A stretch of DNA of 64,000 nucleotides from Sphingomonas bisphenolicum (GTDB lineage: Bacteria > Pseudomonadota > Alphaproteobacteria > Sphingomonadales > Sphingomonadaceae): contig NZ_AP018819.1 of NCBI RefSeq assembly GCF_024349785.1, positions 1 through 64,000 on the forward strand. Reading direction: 5' to 3'. Below the pieces are notes generated by a model. The model saw nothing but the letters and a program-made list of their open reading frames with translations. It did no database searches and was not told the origin of the DNA. The translations under genes were made by a program, and so were the position numbers. This document shows, one piece after another, positions 25,334 through 32,910 of this stretch; within the stretch, counting starts at the first letter, position 1, and each line of letters opens with the position of its first letter.

Positions 25334-25398
25334 AAAACCGCTTAGTGGGACAGTGCGCCAACACTGAACCTACAGACAATTTCCCACTTAGCGGTTTT
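25334..25398 (+). promoter_or_regulatory. Long inverted repeat upstream of rep
   Basis: A 17-base arm AAAACCGCTTAGTGGGA pairs with TCCCACTTAGCGGTTTT at 25382-25398 with one mismatch; the 31-base loop contains a smaller CAGTG/CACTG stem. It lies 82 bases before the rep start, where copy control, an antisense target or an initiator site would be expected. The right arm resembles but does not match the KorB operator. Confidence 0.55.
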
Positions 25399-25480
25399 CG
25401 GACTTCGGTTCAAGGGCGCTTGATTCGCGCAACGGGATTTTTTTGCCTGTCTCCCGGCCCTTCGCAAAGGAGGGACGACG

Positions 25481-26248
25481 ATGAGTGACACCAGAAGAAA
25501 AGGGCCGCTGGCGATCGGGGAGCTGACCCAGCAGCTTTTCGGCCGAGCCTATGGCGACCGTAGCCGGGGCGGGAAGCACATCACCAAGGCCCGCGTGCGC
25601 GGCGGCAGCAAGGAAGCCGGGAGCGACGTAGAAAAGGGCTTCCTCGCGGCGCGAGACACCAAGACGCGCAAGGGATGCTGGCGTGCGATCAATCTGGCGT
25701 TTGAAAAGGGCCGCGCCCTGCGCGCGGAGCTGCGGCGCGAGCCGCGCGAGATAACGCAGTTCGAGCACTATTGCATGAGCATCACCAATTCCACGATCCG
25801 GGTGTATCAAGCCCTGTTGCGGATGGAGGAGCGTTTCAGGGGCAACGTGGTGCCCAGCTATGAAATGATAGCCGAATGGGCGACCGTCTCTAGGGCCACC
25901 GTCGCAAGGGCCTTGAACGCCCTTACCAGCATCGGCTTGCTGGCGCGCCTGCGGCGCTACGTCCACACCGTCACAGAGGACGGGGCGCGATCAGAGCAGA
26001 CCTCCAATGCCTATCGGGTGGAATTGCCGAGGATGCTTCTCGAATTGCTCGACCGGCGCAAGCGCCCTGCCCCGGTGCCCGACGACGAGGCCCAGCGCCT
26101 ACAGGACCGGCTTGAAGATGAGGCTTGGATGCTCTCCCGGTTGAGCAAGGCCGATTACATACGGGAGACGACGACATGCAAGGCCACAGCGGAGGCCCTA
26201 ATCAGCCTATGGAACGGCATTTGCGCCCGTGATGGCGTTGTTGCCTAG
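25481..26248 (+). CDS. Putative plasmid replication initiator (helix-turn-helix protein)
   Basis: A 255-residue basic protein with a very strong AAAGGAGG site. Residues 110-165 form a winged helix-turn-helix (NSTIRVYQALLRMEERF, SYEMIAEWATVSRATVARALNALTSIGLLARLRRY). No TrfA homologue is present, and this is the only gene in the IncP-like control region that fits a replication role, so initiator function is inferred from context. A plain transcriptional regulator cannot be excluded. It follows a long inverted repeat and an RHH gene, a common copy-control layout. Confidence 0.55.
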   Translation: MSDTRRKGPLAIGELTQQLFGRAYGDRSRGGKHITKARVRGGSKEAGSDVEKGFLAARDTKTRKGCWRAINLAFEKGRALRAELRREPREITQFEHYCMSITNSTIRVYQALLRMEERFRGNVVPSYEMIAEWATVSRATVARALNALTSIGLLARLRRYVHTVTEDGARSEQTSNAYRVELPRMLLELLDRRKRPAPVPDDEAQRLQDRLEDEAWMLSRLSKADYIRETTTCKATAEALISLWNGICARDGVVA

Positions 26249-26471
26249 CCGTGAGTCTCATAATGGTTCTGAACCTCCCCTTGAGTTTATTTATCTAAGG
26301 TGATGCGGAGTTGCGCTAGTCGCGCAACGCTTAATTGAGACTGTTTGAACACCAAAAAGGGGGTAAGGCTCCGATTTGGGGAGCTGACATGCGTGTCCAT
26401 TCGGGGCGCGGATAGCGGCACTCTGTAAAACTGCGGGGCAGCGACCAAATATGCCTTGCGATGGAGGCCAT
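26249..26471. other. Intergenic region after rep
   Basis: About 220 bases without a gene. It contains a short hairpin TTGCGC/GCGCAA near 26315 and AT-rich stretches. No iterons seen; an origin here or upstream of rep cannot be told apart by eye. Confidence 0.35.
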
Positions 26472-26484
26472 TTTAGCGGCTAAA
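26472..26484. promoter_or_regulatory. KorB-type operator upstream of klcA
   Basis: Perfect TTTAGCGGCTAAA, 26 bases before a consensus -35 box of the klcA promoter. RK2 klcA is likewise KorB-controlled. Confidence 0.88.
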
Positions 26485-26510
26485 AGATTTTCATGGCGGG
26501 CGAGCGTAAC

Positions 26511-26580
26511 TTGACAGCAACCGGGAAACTTCCAATATATCGGATATGGCCGGGCTATGGTGCCAAGGTCGAAACCGGAG
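26511..26580 (+). promoter_or_regulatory. klcA promoter and conserved leader
   Basis: TTGACA (26511-26516), 17-base spacer, AATATA (26534-26539), then ATATCGGATAT, a perfect 11-base palindrome, and the leader GCCAAGGTCGAAACCGGAG (26562-26580). The same leader recurs before the kleE-like gene. The palindrome over the -10 region is a candidate KorA-like operator. Confidence 0.6.
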
Positions 26581-26587
26581 AAGTCCG

Positions 26588-27001
26588 ATGAGCAACAGAG
26601 AGAGAATTGCCGCCGTGCTGGTTGGCGAAGAAGACCGGATTATGTGCCTGCCCCGGCTGTTCGGGCTGGCGCGCATGATCGAGGTCGAGGCCGTCACCTA
26701 TGGCTATATGTCCAAGCTATCCGCCGACTACACGGGCGCATATTGGCATTTCTACACCCTATCGAACGGCGGGTTCTACATGGCCCCCGGCGATCAGCCC
26801 CAATATCGTCTGGAATGGGACGGCAACGGCTTCTCTGGCGACGTTTCGGCCGACGCGGCGGGCCTTATAGCCACCCTGTTCATGCTGGGGCATATGCACG
26901 AAAAATACGGCGAGGATCAATTTGCCCAGCTCTATGCGTGGGCATCTGCCTATGCCGCCCAACATTCGGAAGCGGGGCCGATCGGTGCCGCGCTCGACTA
27001 G
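26588..27001 (+). CDS. klcA: KlcA/ArdB-family antirestriction protein
   Basis: A 137-residue protein with the ArdB/KlcA signature: LPRLFGLARMIEVEAVTYGYM, then YTGAYWHFYTLSNGGFYMAP. Family members block type I restriction in vivo and help plasmids enter new hosts. Start 26588 follows the conserved leader and gives the usual family length. Promoter, KorB site and location near korA-incC-korB match the RK2 klc/kor regulon. Confidence 0.92.
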   Translation: MSNRERIAAVLVGEEDRIMCLPRLFGLARMIEVEAVTYGYMSKLSADYTGAYWHFYTLSNGGFYMAPGDQPQYRLEWDGNGFSGDVSADAAGLIATLFMLGHMHEKYGEDQFAQLYAWASAYAAQHSEAGPIGAALD

Positions 27002-27105
27002 CGCCACAGGGGGGCAGCGTGCCCCCCTTCCCTTCCCTGCCTATCGGGCATATTCCTCATTCGGCCGCCATGAGGAGCAACGCCAGCGAAGGAACAGACG
27101 CGCGC

Positions 27106-27369
27106 ATGATTGATGTTCGGCCAGATTGCCTATTGCCCGCCGATCAGGGGTGGCAGCAGCCGACGCCGGATGAGGTAAGGGCGGTCCTCAAAGCAGCGGA
27201 CATGACAGGGGGCAGCGCGTCCAAGTTTCTAGGCTTGAGCAATACCCGCGTTATTCGGCGCTGGACGGGCGGCGACGATCAGATTCCCTATTCGGCATGG
27301 GCGCTGTTGTGCGCGGCTGCGGGCTTGGGAAATATTTGGGAACACCAGAACGACGATTTTAGCGGCTAA
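27106..27369 (+). CDS. Small helix-turn-helix protein
   Basis: An 87-residue protein with a Cro-like helix-turn-helix (TPDEVRAVLKAADMTGGSAS, KFLGLSNTRVIRRWTGG), a pattern common in small regulators on conjugative elements. The start at 27106 has an AAGGA upstream; an ATG at 27070 in the same frame has none. Its stop codon is embedded in a KorB operator (ending DFSG-stop). Function unknown; no clear RK2 counterpart. Confidence 0.65.
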   Translation: MIDVRPDCLLPADQGWQQPTPDEVRAVLKAADMTGGSASKFLGLSNTRVIRRWTGGDDQIPYSAWALLCAAAGLGNIWEHQNDDFSG

Positions 27370-27370
27370 A
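27358..27370. promoter_or_regulatory. KorB-type operator upstream of kleE-korA
   Basis: Perfect TTTAGCGGCTAAA overlapping the stop codon of the upstream gene, 28 bases before the -35 box at 27399. Confidence 0.88.
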
Positions 27371-27398
27371 ATTATTGCCGTTCAGACTTTACGGGGGC

Positions 27399-27467
27399 TT
27401 GACACGGTTCGGGATGCTGTCATTATATCGGTTGTGACCGGGCAGCCCGCCAAGGTCGAAACCGGAG
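27399..27467 (+). promoter_or_regulatory. Promoter and leader of the kleE-korA-incC-korB operon
   Basis: TTGACA (27399-27404), 17-base spacer, ATTATA (27422-27427), and the leader GCCAAGGTCGAAACCGGAG (27449-27467) shared exactly with klcA. This suggests autoregulation of the control operon by its own products. Confidence 0.65.
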
Positions 27468-27474
27468 TATTCCG

Positions 27475-27804
27475 ATGAAGGCGAAAATTCCCCCGCTGCC
27501 CGCACGTTTTGCGGTCATGCGGCTTCCCAATCCTCCACCCGCATGGGAGGGCAACCGCGTGGATTACGTCATTGCGGCCGTCTGGACGTTCGGAGTCCTG
27601 ATCTGGACCGTCGCGCGTTTCATCATCCCGCTTGTCGTCTTCTGGCAGTTCTGCCGGATGCTCTGGTATTGGAACACGCCGGATGTTCATGCCGGTTGGC
27701 AGTTCCTCGCCTATTATGCGGTCTATATCGCCCTCTACATCTTCCTTGGCGTCTATGAGCCGAAGCTATACCGCGAGAAGAATCGCGGCAGGCGCAATGG
27801 ATAA
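27475..27804 (+). CDS. kleE: KleE-like membrane protein
   Basis: A 109-residue protein with two or three membrane segments (residues 30-60 and 70-95). The stretch FCRMLWYWNTPDVHAGWQFLAYYAVYIALY strongly recalls RK2 KleE (HWHTPGVHAGW as I remember it). Its job is unknown; RK2 kle genes belong to the KorA/KorB stable-inheritance regulon, and the gene leads the same kind of operon here. Its end overlaps korA by eight bases. Confidence 0.78.
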   Translation: MKAKIPPLPARFAVMRLPNPPPAWEGNRVDYVIAAVWTFGVLIWTVARFIIPLVVFWQFCRMLWYWNTPDVHAGWQFLAYYAVYIALYIFLGVYEPKLYREKNRGRRNG

Positions 27805-28096
27805 ACGCTTGAGCGCGTCGGCCTTTGAGCAAGCTGCTGGACGGCTCAATATCGCGGCGCGTCCGCTCGACATGGCGCGCGCCGTTCTGGTGGACGGCGA
27901 GGCCCAATCGGCCGTGGCGAAGCGCGAAGGCGTGTCCCGCAATGCCGTTTGTCTGGCGGTCAACCGGATTTGGAACGCGCATAGCGAGGTTCCCGAAGGT
28001 TTCGAGCGTGTGACGGCGATTTTACCGAAACATAAAGCCTTCCTTGTGCGGCAATGGCAGCGCGAGGCGGTGGAAAGATTGGACGCCAAACGATGA
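27797..28096 (+). CDS. korA: KorA/TrfB-like transcriptional repressor
   Basis: A 99-residue protein matching the TrfB/KorA layout: N-terminal LSASAFEQAAGRLNI, helix-turn-helix AVAKREGVSRNAVCLAVNRIW (residues 40-60), and C-terminal dimerisation tail PEGFERVTAILPKHKAFLVRQW, which is shared with TrbA. In RK2 it represses kor, kle, klc and trfA promoters, acting with KorB. The RK2 KorA operator is not found as such; an ATATC-centred palindrome near the promoters may replace it. Stop overlaps the incC start (ATGA). Confidence 0.9.
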   Translation: MDKRLSASAFEQAAGRLNIAARPLDMARAVLVDGEAQSAVAKREGVSRNAVCLAVNRIWNAHSEVPEGFERVTAILPKHKAFLVRQWQREAVERLDAKR

Positions 28097-28839
28097 AAAC
28101 ACTTGTCATAGCGAACCAGAAAGGCGGCGTTGGTAAAACTTCAACGACCGTTCATCTTGCCTATTACTTCAAAGAACAGGGGTTGAAGGTCGCAGTTATT
28201 GACTTGGACACCCAAGGAAATGCCAGCTTCACCCTTGGCGAATATGATAGCGGAGCCTTGGCGAGCGGCCTTTTCGATGCCGTGTCACAATTCGACCTGG
28301 CTAACGCCGAGGGGATTGCTGTCTTTTCCGCCGACGCGCGGTTGGCCGATCTTGAGAAACTAGATCTCGGTGCGGCTGCTGGCGCGTTCAAGCGCAGTCT
28401 GGCCGTGATCGAGGCGGAAGGCTTTGACGTGTGCCTGATAGATACCCCCCCGTCCCTTGGGGTCCGAATGGCAGCGGCGTTGCTATCGGCCGACTTTGCG
28501 GCCTCGCCCATCGAGCTTGAAGCCTACAGTTTGCAGGGCATTGAGAAGATGGTGACGACGATCGCCAATATCCGGCGCGCGAACCCGGCGCTGCAATTCC
28601 TTGGCATGATACCGAGCAAGGTTGATGGCCGGAATCCCCGGCACGGGCAGCACCTTGACGAGCTGACCCGTGCTTATCCCCAGTTGGTCATTCCGACGCC
28701 GATCGGAAACCGGAGCAGCGTTGCGGACGCGCTGGCGTCGGGCTTGCCGGTTTGGTCGATCAAACGGACTTCGGCGCGGAAAGCGGCGCAGGAAATGCGA
28801 GCGATGGCCCGCCACATTCAAGAAAAGATGGAGATTTGA
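28093..28839 (+). CDS. incC: IncC, ParA-type partition ATPase
   Basis: A 248-residue P-loop ATPase with the deviant Walker A KGGVGKTSTT (residues 10-19), DLDTQGNAS, and LIDTPPSLG. It matches IncC, the RK2 ParA protein that works with KorB in plasmid partition. The start at 28093 overlaps the korA stop. RK2 has a longer IncC1 form; here the frame runs upstream only inside korA, so a long form is uncertain. Confidence 0.93.
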   Translation: MKTLVIANQKGGVGKTSTTVHLAYYFKEQGLKVAVIDLDTQGNASFTLGEYDSGALASGLFDAVSQFDLANAEGIAVFSADARLADLEKLDLGAAAGAFKRSLAVIEAEGFDVCLIDTPPSLGVRMAAALLSADFAASPIELEAYSLQGIEKMVTTIANIRRANPALQFLGMIPSKVDGRNPRHGQHLDELTRAYPQLVIPTPIGNRSSVADALASGLPVWSIKRTSARKAAQEMRAMARHIQEKMEI

Positions 28840-28841
28840 CG

Positions 28842-29864
28842 ATGGCCGACAACACCGAGGACAAGAAGCCGGGCAAATCGTCCACCAAAGCCGCGCAGAA
28901 GCCCGCGCAGAACGCGGGGCTAGGGTTGGAGGGGTTGGGCGACCTTTCGAGCCTCCTAGCCTCTCCTGCGGCCCCGGAGGGCGGTTCTGGCGCTCCGCTC
29001 GAATTGGAGCTGGCGCTGATTGACGAAGACCCGAACCAGCCCCGCAAGCAGTTTGACGAAAATTCGCTGGCGGAAATGGCCGAGACGATCAGGGAGCGCG
29101 GCGTGAAGACGCCTATTTCCGTTCGGCCCAATCCCAAGGTGGAGGGGCGCTATCTCATCAACCACGGCGCGCGCCGCTATCGCGCGTCCCTGTTGGCCGA
29201 GAAAGTGACAATTCCGGGCTTCATCGACCCCGATTATACCGAGGCCGATCAGGTCATTGAGAATTTGCAGCGGGACGCTCTCACGGCCCGCGAGATTGCC
29301 GACTACATCGGCCGCGAGCTGGCCAACGGGAAAAAGAAGGGCGAGATTGCCAAGGCCATCGGGAAATCCCCGGCCTTTGTCACCCAGCACGCGGCATTGC
29401 TCGATTTGCCGGAGCCGATCGCCAAGGCGTTCCAGAGCGGGCGTTGCAAGGACGTGACGTTGATCTATGACCTTGTGGGCCTCCACAAGAAGCATAGCGA
29501 GGGCGTTGCGCGCTGGCTGGCCGATGCCGATCAGGAGATTACGCGCGGATCGGTGCGGCTCTTGAAGGAGTTCCTTGAGTCCGGCTTGAGCGGCGAGGCC
29601 GAGGAGGAATCGGGCGACGACGAGGGCAACGGCGGCGCTAGTGACGACGCCGGGGCCGGAGAGGAGAAGGAACCGAAGGAGGAAGACCCGCTAAAGCTGA
29701 AAAAGGCCATTGTGCAGGTTTCTCATAACAAGCGCCCTGCCCGTCTGATCCTGAATAAGCGGCCCTCGCGCGATGGCGTGGCGTGGATCAAGTATGAAGA
29801 CAGCGGCGAGGAAACCGAGGCCGATCTTGGAAAAGTGCAGCTTCTTGCGCTTCTTGAAGGATAG
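28842..29864 (+). CDS. korB: KorB, ParB-type partition protein and global repressor
   Basis: A 340-residue protein. ParB N-terminal domain with DEDPNQPRKQFDENSLAEMAETI and the NTP-binding stretch GARRYRASLLAE, then helix-turn-helix KGEIAKAIGKSPAFVTQHAALLDLP (about residues 165-190). An acidic linker (residues 250-285) leads to a KorB C-terminal SH3-like domain (VSHNKRPARLILNKRP). It starts three bases after incC. Eight perfect TTTAGC(G/C)GCTAAA operators in the window match the RK2 KorB consensus, giving strong support for function as global regulator plus centromere-binding protein. Confidence 0.94.
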   Translation: MADNTEDKKPGKSSTKAAQKPAQNAGLGLEGLGDLSSLLASPAAPEGGSGAPLELELALIDEDPNQPRKQFDENSLAEMAETIRERGVKTPISVRPNPKVEGRYLINHGARRYRASLLAEKVTIPGFIDPDYTEADQVIENLQRDALTAREIADYIGRELANGKKKGEIAKAIGKSPAFVTQHAALLDLPEPIAKAFQSGRCKDVTLIYDLVGLHKKHSEGVARWLADADQEITRGSVRLLKEFLESGLSGEAEEESGDDEGNGGASDDAGAGEEKEPKEEDPLKLKKAIVQVSHNKRPARLILNKRPSRDGVAWIKYEDSGEETEADLGKVQLLALLEG

Positions 29865-29888
29865 TCCCCTCCCCTGCCCAGCCTTACA

Positions 29889-29914
29889 GGCCCCGCTTGT
29901 GCGGGGCCTTTTTT
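29889..29914 (+). terminator. Rho-independent terminator of the korB operon
   Basis: GGCCCCGC and GCGGGGCC form an 8-bp stem with a 4-base loop followed by TTTTTT, 25 bases after the korB stop. Confidence 0.93.
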
Positions 29915-29959
29915 ATGGCGCGAGAGGTAAGAAAATCGGATATAGTGCAAGCTAGAAAT

Positions 29960-29972
29960 TTTAGCCGCTAAA
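29960..29972. promoter_or_regulatory. KorB-type operator before the coiled-coil gene
   Basis: Perfect TTTAGCCGCTAAA, ending nine bases before the ATG at 29982 and downstream of a TATAGT box, so it would block elongation or initiation of that gene. Confidence 0.88.
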
Positions 29973-29981
29973 GGAACGGCC

Positions 29982-30614
29982 ATGCAGGACACGCCGATTG
30001 CAGACCCGGACAAGTTTTCACTGGACGAGGGAACGGGCGACCCACAGGCCGACGCCGACCGGCTGTTAGACGAGGCGCGCACGCTGGATAGTCAGGAAAC
30101 GGCAGCTATCGCCACCGCGCCAACCGAGGAAACCTATAACGCCCAGCTACAGACGGTCATTGAGGAGAAGGTTGAACAGGCGAACCAGATCGAGGACCGC
30201 CTAGAAAGCATGATGGAGCAGCAAACCGCCCGTTTGCAGCAAATCCAGCAGCAGCCCCCCGGCTTCCTGTCCCTGCCCGGCAAGCGCCAAGCATGGCAGG
30301 CCCGGATTGCCAACGCGCAAGCGGCCGTGCAGCGGATCGCGGTAAGGCTGGAAGCCGTGCGCGAAATCCGCGACGGCATGGCCGTTCACGGCCCGCGCGT
30401 GGAGACGATCGCAGCGGCCAAGCTCGAATATCGAGAGCCGAAACTTGTCGATGATTTCGAGGAGCTGATGCAGGCACGTCGGTTGCATGAGCTGCACATG
30501 CGCGCGGAGCGGGAGAAAGAACAGATCAGGGAAAAGACGATCGAGCGCGGCGCGGACGATCGGAAACCGGCAGGCCGCACGCTCGCGCGCGGATTGGCGA
30601 GAGATGGGGGATAG
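29982..30614 (+). CDS. Coiled-coil protein of the KorB regulon, function unknown
   Basis: A 210-residue hydrophilic protein with long predicted helices rich in Gln, Glu and Ala (TYNAQLQTVIEEKVEQANQIE, LESMMEQQTARLQQIQQQ). A break at PPGFLSLPGKRQAWQ separates the two helical parts. It has no membrane segment. Position after korB and control by a KorB operator recall the Kfr proteins of IncP plasmids, which are coiled-coil partition or stability factors, but I cannot identify it by sequence. It converges on traM with a 30-base gap. Confidence 0.65.
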   Translation: MQDTPIADPDKFSLDEGTGDPQADADRLLDEARTLDSQETAAIATAPTEETYNAQLQTVIEEKVEQANQIEDRLESMMEQQTARLQQIQQQPPGFLSLPGKRQAWQARIANAQAAVQRIAVRLEAVREIRDGMAVHGPRVETIAAAKLEYREPKLVDDFEELMQARRLHELHMRAEREKEQIREKTIERGADDRKPAGRTLARGLARDGG

Positions 30615-30644
30615 TGCGACATGGGGGAGGGGCCTTCGCTGGCG

Positions 30645-31085
30645 TCAATGATGGAACAGGGCGGCGGCCAACACTACCAGCGCCGCGATCAGCGTCAGGC
30701 CCGACGCTAGGAGATTGCGGTTAGCGACGGCCCGGCCATCGTTTAGGGGCTTTTGCAGCCCCGTCCCGATATGCTCCCCCACTTCCTTGATGATCGCCTT
30801 CGCTGCGGCCCCCATACGCTCGTTCATGGCGGCTTCCGAGGCGTCCAGCGCCGCGTTCAGCACCGATTCCGCCTTGTCGGTGATAGCAATCGACCAACGA
30901 TTGCTCATGTCTTCCAGCTCGCTTTTGAACGCCTTTAGTTGCTCCTCCTGCGCATCGGCGCTTTCGCCCAGCAACATCGCGTTGATGGTTTGCAGGATCA
31001 TCAAGGGATCATCGGCGGACAGCGTGACCCCGTGCTGGCGCGAGATTTCCGCGATCAGCGCCGCGATTTTTTCGTGATCGGCCAT
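30645..31085 (-). CDS. traM: TraM, IncP transfer protein
   Basis: A 146-residue protein: helical N-terminal region (ISRQHGVTLSADDPLMILQTINAML), a coiled-coil stretch (residues 45-110) and one C-terminal membrane anchor (LLASGLTLIAALVVLAAALF). The DDPLMILQTIN motif and order traK-traL-traM match the RK2 leader operon. The exact role is not settled in RK2; it is needed for efficient transfer. The start overlaps the traL stop by one base. Confidence 0.82.
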   Translation of the reverse strand: MADHEKIAALIAEISRQHGVTLSADDPLMILQTINAMLLGESADAQEEQLKAFKSELEDMSNRWSIAITDKAESVLNAALDASEAAMNERMGAAAKAIIKEVGEHIGTGLQKPLNDGRAVANRNLLASGLTLIAALVVLAAALFHH

Positions 31086-31810
31086 TACACGACCTTAGCC
31101 TTGTCGAGTTCAGCAAAGACCGCATCACGAACGCGGCCGAGGCGGTGACGCTGCATCAGGGCTATGTCGCCATCGGCAAGCGTTTCCTCAAAAGTCTTGC
31201 GTGCGGCCAGCATGTCCCGAACGTCCGCCCCGAAGGTTTCCTTTCTCAGATCGGGGAGGGTGACGATCGCGGCGACCCGATCCTTTAGCTCCCGGTAGGC
31301 TTTGAGCTGTTCAAAACTCTTACCCTCTGCCTCGACAGGCCCATGATAGGGGTTGAGCCACACGACGATTGCAGCCGGATCGGGGAAGGCTTCGGCTACC
31401 GAGGCGAAGCCTTGAAGCGTGTCGATCAGCGATTGCCCGCCTACGATAATGGTATGCAGGACGAGCTTATGGCCCAGATCGGCAATCACGTCAGGCGCAC
31501 CGTTGTCGAACATATAGGAGGATAGGGCGCTGTAGCTGCTCGCGCCGCTGTCAATGACCACCGATTCCTTGGAACCGGCGATCATTTCCATCATGGCGTC
31601 GAATTTGCGCGGGTTTATGTCGCCGTTTTCCAGCAGCTCGACCTTGGACACGTTGAGGGACTGAAACCCGGCAAGGGTGGCGTTGATCGGATCGGTATCA
31701 ATGCAGAGCGGGCTTTCGCCTCGCTTGGTCAGATATTGGGCCAGCATCGAGGCGGCGAGCGACTTGCCCACACCTCCCTTGCCCTGCAAAACTATGTGGA
31801 CGTTGCTCAT
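31085..31810 (-). CDS. traL: TraL, ParA-like ATPase of the transfer leader operon
   Basis: A 241-residue P-loop protein with QGKGGVGKSLAASMLAQYL (Walker A, residues 8-27), CIDTDPINATLAGFQSLNV and VVIDSGASSY. These blocks match IncP TraL. RK2 TraL lies between traK and traM, as here. Its function is poorly defined and it belongs to the MinD/ParA superfamily. Start overlaps the traK stop. Confidence 0.88.
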   Translation of the reverse strand: MSNVHIVLQGKGGVGKSLAASMLAQYLTKRGESPLCIDTDPINATLAGFQSLNVSKVELLENGDINPRKFDAMMEMIAGSKESVVIDSGASSYSALSSYMFDNGAPDVIADLGHKLVLHTIIVGGQSLIDTLQGFASVAEAFPDPAAIVVWLNPYHGPVEAEGKSFEQLKAYRELKDRVAAIVTLPDLRKETFGADVRDMLAARKTFEETLADGDIALMQRHRLGRVRDAVFAELDKAKVV

Positions 31811-32187
31811 ACCAAATCCTCTTTGTTCGGAGTGGCCGGGTGATTGAAGCGCGCCGGTTTGGGCCGGGGCGGCGGATCAGCTTCGGCCGAGGCCGTTGCT
31901 GATCGGGAAGGGGAGGGGGGCGCTGGAGGTGCCTTGGGCGGTTCCCCGGTAGCTGGCGCGCGATACCGGCGAACGTATTTGGCGAACCACGCATAGCCGA
32001 AGCTAATGCGGCCTTCCTCCGTCAGCAGCTCCCATATGCCGCGCACCGGCCATCCTTCCGCAAGGGCTGCATCTATGTCCGATCGAGCGGCGAGGAATTG
32101 CGCGAGGTTCCGGTTTTTGCCCCCCGGCTCCCGTGAGGCCGCCCGTTCGCGCAATCGCTCCGTGAAGGATTTCCCGCTGTCTGTCAT
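31807..32187 (-). CDS. traK: TraK, oriT-binding relaxosome protein
   Basis: A 126-residue basic protein with a KNRNLAQFLAARSDIDAALAEGWPVRGIWELLTEEG core followed by a Pro-rich tail ending NHPATPNKEDLV, as in IncP TraK. TraK binds and wraps oriT to help relaxase cut. The ATG at 32187 is picked because an AGGTGG lies upstream; an in-frame GTG at 32193 is the alternative. The gene faces away from oriT, with traL and traM downstream in one operon. Confidence 0.85.
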   Translation of the reverse strand: MTDSGKSFTERLRERAASREPGGKNRNLAQFLAARSDIDAALAEGWPVRGIWELLTEEGRISFGYAWFAKYVRRYRAPATGEPPKAPPAPPSPSRSATASAEADPPPRPKPARFNHPATPNKEDLV

Positions 32188-32507
32188 TTCCACCTACGAT
32201 ATTTTTCGGCGCATAATCGGCTATAAAGCGTTCATAAACCGGCCACGAACCGATGAACTCCCGCTATATCGTATTTTTCTGCCAGATTAGGCCGTGTGGC
32301 GCTAGATATTTTCGGGGGTGAACGATATATGATCGTTCCAGCAACAGTTTCTATTTGGCGTCTAAACGTCGAAGACGGGGCAGGATAGGTAATGGAGGCA
32401 TCCACGCAAGCGCGGACACCCCCATTACTCCCCTTATTCGCACCGGGGGCGCTCAACGGGAATCCTGCTCTGCGAGGCCCGCCGCTACCGCGTCGAAAGG
32501 GAGAGAG
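32188..32507. other. oriT: Origin of transfer (oriT), IncP type
   Basis: The 320-base gap between divergent traK and traJ. On the minus strand it reads ACCTATCCTGCCCC, matching the RK2 nic core TATCCTG/C, so the cut would fall between 32381 and 32380. Near it are an inverted pair GTAATGG (32389-32395) and CCATTAC (32422-32428), a candidate TraJ site, and GAACGAT/ATCGTTC (32320-32338). The traK-side half is AT-rich with repeated ATAT boxes that may bind TraK or hold promoters. Confidence 0.85.
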
Positions 32508-32894
32508 TTGAACGACAAGCCCAAGGCCAAACGCGAGCGGCACCACGTCAAGATATGGTGCAGCGCGGAGGAGAAAGCGGAGATCGAAGCCGCCGCGCAG
32601 GCAACCGGCTTGAGCGCATCCACCTATCTCCGCGTCCTTGGATTAGGGCATGAGCCGCGCCCTCTGATCGACATAGAACAGGGGCGCGAGTTGGTGCGCG
32701 TGAATGGCGACCTTGGCCGCCTTGGCGGCCTGTTGAAGCTATGGCTTACCGACGACGCCAAGTTGGAGGAGATGGCCCCGGAGCGGATGCCGGTTATCAT
32801 CCGGGGCGTGCTGGCCAAAATCGAGGCCAATCAGGAGGAGTTATCCGGCATCATTCGGAAGGTCTTGCGCTCCCGGCAAGATTTTAGCGGCTAA
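32508..32894 (+). CDS. traJ: TraJ, oriT recognition protein
   Basis: A 128-residue relaxosome accessory protein with an N-terminal RHH-like part (HHVKIWCSAEEKAEIEAAAQATGLSASTYLRVLG) and the highly conserved ARVNGDLGRLGGLLKLWLTDD-type block (VNGDLGRLGGLLKLWLTDD). It binds the oriT repeat and recruits TraI. The TTG start at 32508 follows a clear AAAGGGAGAG site; the frame upstream lies in oriT. The stop codon lies in a KorB operator. Confidence 0.9.
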   Translation: MNDKPKAKRERHHVKIWCSAEEKAEIEAAAQATGLSASTYLRVLGLGHEPRPLIDIEQGRELVRVNGDLGRLGGLLKLWLTDDAKLEEMAPERMPVIIRGVLAKIEANQEELSGIIRKVLRSRQDFSG

Positions 32895-32895
32895 A
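32883..32895. promoter_or_regulatory. KorB-type operator between traJ and traI
   Basis: Perfect TTTAGCGGCTAAA; the TAA within it is the traJ stop. It lies 16 bases before the traI start. Confidence 0.85.
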
Positions 32896-32910
32896 AAAGG
32901 GGCCGCGCCG

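Noticed and set aside
25382..25398. Possible ninth KorB operator near rep
   Set aside because: The arm contains TTAGCGGTTTT but lacks the second half of the palindrome, so it does not match the 13-bp consensus.
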